Shown piece after piece: positions 62,987-64,000 of a stretch of DNA of 64,000 nucleotides (positions are counted from its first letter, which is position 1; each line of letters starts with the position of its first letter). The stretch is taken from assembly GCF_030268685.1 (NCBI RefSeq), contig NZ_BSRQ01000009.1:223693-287692 (forward strand), read 5' to 3'. Under the pieces are notes generated by a model that was not told the DNA's origin, did no database searches, and worked only from the letters and a program-made list of their open reading frames with translations. The stretch comes from Microtetraspora sp. NBRC 13810 (lineage in GTDB: Bacteria; Actinomycetota; Actinomycetes; Streptosporangiales; Streptosporangiaceae). The translations under genes and the position numbers were made by a program.

Positions 62987-64000
62987 GAACGCAAGCGGGG
63001 CCGCGACCACGCCGGTCGCGGCCCCCGCGGTCGAGCTGACCGGGGTCACCAAGCGCTTCGGCTCTGTGGTGGCCTGCGACGACGTCTGCCTGAGCGTGCA
63101 CAAGGGCGAGATCCACGGCCTGCTCGGGCAGAACGGCGCCGGCAAGAGCACGCTCATGAAGATCCTCACCGGTCTGGTCGTGCCCGACTCAGGGCACATC
63201 GCCATCCGCGGTGAGCAGGTCGAGATCCGCGACCCGCTGGTCGCGGCCCGGCTGGGCATCTCGATGGTGCACCAGCACTTCAGTCTCATCGGACCGATGC
63301 GCGTGTGGGAGAACGTCACGCTGGGCGAGCGCGGCCGGGTCGACCGCGACGCCGCCCGGCAGATCGTCAAGGACGTCGGCGACCGGTACGGCCTGGTCGT
63401 GGACGCCGACGCCCAGGTGGACAACCTGACCACCGGCGAACGGCAGCGCGTCGAGCTCATCAAGTGCCTGCGCCGCGACCCGGACCTCCTCATCCTGGAC
63501 GAGCCCACCTCGGTACTCACCCTCAAGGAGTCGCGCGAGCTGTTCTCCGTGCTCCGCCGGGCGACCGAGAACGAGGGCAAGACCGTCATCCTGATCAGCC
63601 ACAAGCTCGACGAGATCCTGCACGCCACCGGCCGGGTGACGATCATGCGCAACGGCGCGGTGGTGGCGCAGAAGACCACCGTCGAGACCGACGTGCGGGA
63701 ACTGGCCCGGGAGATGGTGGGCCGCGAGCTCTCCAAGTGGAGCGCCGCCTCCGCCATCGGCAACCTCGACTCCCTCGTCCCCCCACCCCCCACCACGGAC
63801 ACCCCGGAAAACCCCGCCACCGAAAAGGCCGACGCGGAGACCCCGGAAAAGACCGAGGGGGAGGCCACCGAGACCACCGCCGAAGACGTCAACGCCGAGA
63901 CCCCGGAGAAGGCCGAGGCGGAGGTCATCGAAACCACCGCCGAAGACGTCAACGCCGAGACCCCGGAGAAGGCCGAGGCGGAGGTCATCGAAACCACCGC
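62958..64000 (+). CDS. nucleoside-type ABC transporter ATPase, incomplete at window end
   Basis: The first ABC domain is complete: GQNGAGKST Walker A, TTGERQRVELIKCL signature, LLILDEPTSVL Walker B and SHKLDEIL His loop (to about residue 250). A linker then follows, made of an acidic 20-residue repeat (TPEKAEAEVIETTAEDVNAE). Family members (RbsA/YufO-like) have two ABC domains, so the second is expected beyond the window. Start ATG 62958 follows GGGAAG. Confidence 0.85.
   Translation, partial: MSTRPSTDSKNASGAATTPVAAPAVELTGVTKRFGSVVACDDVCLSVHKGEIHGLLGQNGAGKSTLMKILTGLVVPDSGHIAIRGEQVEIRDPLVAARLGISMVHQHFSLIGPMRVWENVTLGERGRVDRDAARQIVKDVGDRYGLVVDADAQVDNLTTGERQRVELIKCLRRDPDLLILDEPTSVLTLKESRELFSVLRRATENEGKTVILISHKLDEILHATGRVTIMRNGAVVAQKTTVETDVRELAREMVGRELSKWSAASAIGNLDSLVPPPPTTDTPENPATEKADAETPEKTEGEATETTAEDVNAETPEKAEAEVIETTAEDVNAETPEKAEAEVIETT
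63841..64000 (+). repeat. 60-bp in-frame tandem repeat, running off the window
   Basis: A 60-bp period: a diverged copy at 63841-63900, then 63901-63960 and 63961 to the end are identical as far as seen. A partial, shorter relative lies before 63841. It encodes Glu-rich 20-residue units. Confidence 0.92.

Overview
The window is high-GC DNA with many GTG starts, ATGA/GTGA gene overlaps, WhiB proteins, a DUF397/DUF5753 regulator pair and a type II glutamine synthetase. It is chromosomal DNA of a filamentous actinomycete. A member of the Streptosporangiales is my best guess, but I infer this from gene content only; there is no rRNA or other taxonomic marker here.

Region 1 (1-18.9 kb) is a conserved actinobacterial core. 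It carries acs, a holin-like membrane protein, an epoxide-hydrolase-like protein, marP, a CoA-type Nudix hydrolase, nth, crp, a metallo-beta-lactamase-fold protein, a second Nudix protein, ridA, a DUF4177 protein, two ArsA/Get3-like ATPases, whiB4, ponA2, a YqeY-like protein, a metallophosphoesterase and tRNA-Pro(CGG). Order and strand closely follow Mycobacterium tuberculosis Rv3667-Rv3683 (acs to Rv3683), with a few losses and insertions.

Region 2 (18.9-24.4 kb) begins at the 3' end of the tRNA and looks like a decayed integrative element. It has a minus-strand chain of small Cys-rich or membrane proteins, with a WhiB-like gene and an endonuclease VII-like gene both broken by frameshifts. 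Next to this are a divergent GntR regulator coupled to a GGCT-like protein, two small orphan genes, an XRE/TPR regulator and a zincin-like protein. I saw no integrase, replication gene or second att site.

Region 3 (24.4-48.6 kb) is accessory. It holds a secreted DUF5107 protein with an IclR regulator, several HxlR/TetR regulators paired with small enzymes, an SDR-alpha/beta hydrolase fusion under a TAGACCGGTCTA box, a DHFR-like/hydrolase pair, and STAS and HATPase anti-sigma-type proteins beside a whiJ-like HTH/DUF397 pair. It also holds a molybdate ABC locus without modA, a cyclase-family protein beside a 16-bp minisatellite, a flavin monooxygenase-hemerythrin fusion with its HxlR regulator, a large secreted protein and a universal stress protein.

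Region 4 (48.6-64 kb) has two membrane-anchored proteins and a molybdenum hydroxylase operon (a PaoA-PaoC type fusion plus a PaoB-like subunit) facing a TetR gene across three identical-type palindromes. It continues with a carboxymuconolactone decarboxylase family protein, glnII, two small proteins and a PucR regulator. The last genes are a FadR-type regulator and a BMP-family nucleoside-type ABC transporter, whose ATPase runs off the window end through an acidic 60-bp tandem repeat. The molybdate importer and the molybdenum hydroxylase could be functionally linked, and PucR plus the BMP transporter suggest purine or nucleoside use; both links are inference.
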